Shown here: positions 63,486-64,000 of the stretch, piece by piece | How positions within the stretch are numbered: position 1 is the stretch's first letter | How the letters are laid out: every line of letters begins with the position of its first letter | From: Clavelina lepadiformis | Taxonomy: Eukaryota > Chordata > Ascidiacea > Aplousobranchia > Clavelinidae | Direction: 5' to 3' | Length of the DNA stretch: 64,000 bases | Assembly (NCBI RefSeq): GCF_947623445.1 | Contig: NC_135244.1 | Location: forward strand, 16,182,860 to 16,246,859 | Notes under the pieces: model-generated | Databases searched by the model: none | The model's input: the letters and a program-made list of their open reading frames with translations, nothing else | Told to the model about the DNA's origin: nothing | Position numbers and translations under genes: made by a program

Positions 63486-64000
63486 GGTTTTAATCAACGT
63501 GGTGGCAATTGAAAAGACGGCCAACGAAACAAAGCGTATTTACAAACCTATGAACAGGGCCCCAAGATGCACCTAATGCACAACTAACTAAAGCTTTACA
63601 CCTACAGAAAAACCGCAAGTCAGCCAGAAAAGAAATAGAAGCAATTAATTGAGCGGGCAGCTAGCCATACTGTACACTCCCTACCCGTTTACTAGTGTAG
63701 CCATCGTGCATTATGACATCACTAAGTCGGTTTTGCAATTGTCATAACTAGTCAAGGTTGTATATCTGACTGAAGTTGTGGTCTGATCAAGTGGAATAAC
63801 GACCTTATTGACAGATAGAAATATATGGATTTTCGAAATAATTGGATTTCGTTTTATTGACCTAAAGCATCTGCTTGGACCACTTGGAGTTCATTTATAA
63901 TACCTGAATCATCCTTATTGTTTCTGTTATGGTGACGTAATTATAACTACGATGAACGTCATAATTAAGCGATTATTTTGCGCTTTTTGCCGCTTATTTA

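Larger units (their letters stand above)
60103..64000. other. Transposon-rich region at the end of the window
   Basis: Contains three hAT-type elements with target duplications (listed separately), one left-end fragment, and a CAAGTC-type repeat. No host coding exon is supported. 61377-62942 and 63494-64000 contain nothing I can identify beyond a weak hAT-like pair of ends near 61770-62030. Confidence 0.6.

Overview
The window is AT-rich animal genomic DNA with small, canonical GT-AG exons, dispersed DNA transposons and one tRNA gene. It holds no bacterial-style operon and no CRISPR array. The gene content (relaxin-receptor-like GPCR, MAN1, caveolins, CEP83, CDK20, tandem HMG-box protein, KRTCAP2, LUC7L3) fits an invertebrate deuterostome. 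An ascidian tunicate is my best guess: genes are compact, and most start codons have a splice-acceptor-like AG a few bases upstream, as expected if transcripts receive a spliced leader. The species call is inference.

Layout. 1-406: C-terminal end of a leucine-rich-repeat-type GPCR (+). 407-8026: intergenic DNA with scattered repeats. 8027-15161: a 13-exon MAN1/LEMD3 gene (+). 17237-19000 and 22496-23712: two caveolin genes in tandem (both -). 24733-25092: a hAT-type miniature transposon. 25271-30372: a 15-exon CEP83 gene (-), head-to-head with 31644-35151, a 7-exon CDK20 gene (+). 35673-35745: tRNA-Ala(AGC) (-). 40579-46135: a 9-exon poly-Q, two-HMG-box gene (-). 51189-51587: intronless KRTCAP2 (+). 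52441-55226: an 11-exon LUC7L3 gene (+). 57452-64000: transposon-rich DNA with a CMC-like element nested in a pogo/Tigger element, followed by at least three hAT-type elements.

How the genes relate. CEP83 (distal appendages, ciliary vesicle docking) and CDK20 (ciliary kinase) share one 1.27-kb divergent intergenic region, so a shared ciliogenic promoter is plausible. The two caveolins are an old tandem duplicate: they keep different subsets of the cysteines that are palmitoylated in human caveolin-1, and their intron structures differ. The other genes are unrelated housekeeping functions: nuclear-envelope signalling, N-glycosylation, splicing and chromatin.

Exon coordinates were read by eye from splice sites, conserved protein sequence and reading-frame continuity. 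All the reconstructed coding sequences sum to whole codons. No search or transcript evidence was available. I did not find a convincing new biological system. The best leads are the strongly over-represented palindrome TAGGCCTA, the reciprocal cysteine loss in the caveolins, the nested transposon, the likely GC-AG intron in LUC7L3 and the upstream-of-ATG acceptor pattern.
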